Below are positions 51,803 to 52,745 of a stretch of 52,745 nucleotides of DNA, one piece after another (position 1 is the stretch's first letter; every line of letters starts with the position of its first letter). Position numbers and translations under genes: made by a program. The notes beneath the pieces are model-generated. The model saw nothing but the letters and a program-made list of their open reading frames with translations. It was not told the origin of the DNA and did not search any database. The stretch comes from Nitratireductor sp. GTDB lineage: Bacteria; Pseudomonadota; Alphaproteobacteria; Rhizobiales; Rhizobiaceae. The stretch is taken from positions 1-52,745 of the forward strand of contig JAGRLT010000162.1 of NCBI GenBank assembly GCA_020441665.1, read 5' to 3'.

Positions 51803-52745
51803 TTGAACGCTACAACCCGGCAAAAAAGACTGATCCTGGCAGCGCCCGCCTCGGGCAGCGGCAAGACGGTGCTGACGCTGGCGCTGCTGCGGGCGCTGGG
51901 CGAGCGCGGCGTCGATATTCGCGCCGCCAAGGCGGGACCGGACTATATCGACCCGGCGTTTCATGCCGCCGCCTGCGGTGCGCCCTCGGTCAATCTCGAT
52001 CCCTGGGCGATGGCGCCGGGGCGGTTGCAACACCTCGCCGCCGGGCAGGGCGGCAGCCATCTGATGATCGAGGCGATGATGGGGCTGTTCGACGGTGCGG
52101 CCGATGGCAGCGGCTCGGCGGCGGAGCTTGCCGCGATGCTCGGCATACCGGTGCTGCTGGCGGTCGATGCGGCAAAGCAGTCGCATTCGATAGCAGCCCT
52201 TGCGGAAGGCTTTGCCCGTCACCGCGACGATGTGCGGGTTGCCGGCATCGTGCTCAACAAGGTGGGCAGCGCGCGGCATGAACACCTGTTGCGCGCGGCG
52301 CTTGAACCGCTCGGCCTACCGGTGATCGGAGCCGTGCCGCGCGACGAGCGGCTGGTGCTGGCGGAGCGGCATCTGGGCCTGGTGCAGGCGCAGGAAAATG
52401 ACCGGCTGGAAGCCTTTGTCGACAGCGCGGCCGGGCTTGTTGCCGAATGCTGTGATCTTACGGTGCTGGAAAGCCTGTTCGAACCGGCAAGCCCCGTGGC
52501 GGCGGAGGGCGGCGTGCTGCCGCCGCTCGGCCAGCGGATCGCCATTGCACGGGATGCCGCCTTTGCCTTTTGCTATCGCCACATGCTGGAAGACTGGCGG
52601 GCGCAGGGGGCGGAACTTTCCTTATTCTCGCCGCTCGGCGACGAGGCGCCGGCAGGCGACGCCGATGCGGTGTTCCTGCCGGGCGGCTATCCCGAACTCC
52701 ATGCGGGTCTATTGGCCGAGGCCGGTGGCTTCAAGGCCGGCATGC
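51803..52745 (+). CDS. cobB: Cobyrinic/hydrogenobyrinic acid a,c-diamide synthase (3' partial)
   Basis: The first 314 codons of CobB/CbiA, which amidates the a and c side chains using glutamine and ATP; the gene runs off the window. After the TTG start at 51803 come LILAAPASGSGKTVLTLALL (P-loop, about residues 10-29) and AAKAGPDYIDPAFHAAACG. VFLPGGYPELHA just before the edge opens the glutamine amidotransferase domain. It starts 12 bases after cobA. The start codon is a weak one, but this is the frame's natural N-terminus. Confidence 0.93.
   Translation, partial: MNATTRQKRLILAAPASGSGKTVLTLALLRALGERGVDIRAAKAGPDYIDPAFHAAACGAPSVNLDPWAMAPGRLQHLAAGQGGSHLMIEAMMGLFDGAADGSGSAAELAAMLGIPVLLAVDAAKQSHSIAALAEGFARHRDDVRVAGIVLNKVGSARHEHLLRAALEPLGLPVIGAVPRDERLVLAERHLGLVQAQENDRLEAFVDSAAGLVAECCDLTVLESLFEPASPVAAEGGVLPPLGQRIAIARDAAFAFCYRHMLEDWRAQGAELSLFSPLGDEAPAGDADAVFLPGGYPELHAGLLAEAGGFKAGM

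Noticed and set aside
51715-52281. 188-codon plus-strand open frame over the cobA end and cobB
   Set aside because: Out of frame with cobB, whose P-loop and conserved blocks are read from TTG 51803.

Overview
The window is GC-rich, dense DNA with short spacers and many stop/start overlaps. It looks like a chromosomal segment of an alphaproteobacterium, most likely a Hyphomicrobiales (Rhizobiales) member. Pointers are a DXR-like (DRL) MEP-pathway enzyme of the Brucella type, a btaAB betaine-lipid pair, a fused CysN/CysC, CobN/CobW/CobO with CbtB/CbtA, and a DMSP-lyase-type cupin. No tRNA, rRNA, insertion sequence, prophage or CRISPR array was seen.

Layout. (1) 1-2307: a NitT/TauT-type ABC importer (binding protein cut by the window start, permease, ATPase). 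(2) 2776-5581: a PotD/AfuA-like periplasmic binding protein followed by a BCCT betaine/choline-type carrier, with no ABC permease. (3) 5714-10392: a three-part molybdenum hydroxylase (Tat-exported Mo subunit, double [2Fe-2S] subunit, tri-haem cytochrome c). (4) 10515-11542 (minus): a GlsB/YeaQ-type stress membrane protein and a PliI/PliG-like secreted protein. (5) 11793-13668: an alpha-methylacyl-CoA racemase-type CoA transferase and ribulose-phosphate epimerase. (6) 13809-16630: sulfate activation, cysD-cysNC. (7) 16740-18254: two adjacent, mutually related ParA/MinD-like proteins; the second has a degenerate Walker A and no ordinary start codon. (8) 18329-21749: DRL followed by DXS, the first two steps of isoprenoid synthesis. 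(9) 21913-23878: a Tat-exported tyrosinase overlapping a small lipoprotein-like protein that resembles the tyrosinase's own C-terminal domain. (10) 23893-28603: ferredoxin-reductase-like flavoprotein, DUF971 protein, unknown protein, and a DUF4212/sodium-solute symporter pair ending in a clear intrinsic terminator. (11) 28707-31034: YggT-like protein and btaAB (minus), with a half-conserved PHO box upstream of btaA.

From 31135 to the end the window is almost wholly a cobalamin locus: cobQ; a cobalamin riboswitch; cbtB-cbtA-cobU-cobW-cobN; a DMSP-lyase-type cupin; cobO; an EamA half-transporter; a TerB-like protein; a structured leader that may be a divergent cobalamin riboswitch; a His-rich small protein; a CbiX chelatase with Fe-S motif and long His tail; cobH-cobL-cobI-(cbiG/cobE-cobJ fusion)-cobM; a small membrane protein; cbiD-cobK on the minus strand; cobA; and the start of cobB. 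The set mixes families usually tied to the early-cobalt (anaerobic-type) route (CbiX, CbiG, CbiD) with the late-insertion chelatase CobN. CobG and CobF are not in the window.

Most attractive for follow-up: the DRL-DXS pair, the paralogous ATPase pair with its start-codon problem, the tyrosinase and its detached C-terminal-domain homologue, the DMSP-lyase-like cupin inside the cob operon, and the structured leader before the His-rich/CbiX genes.
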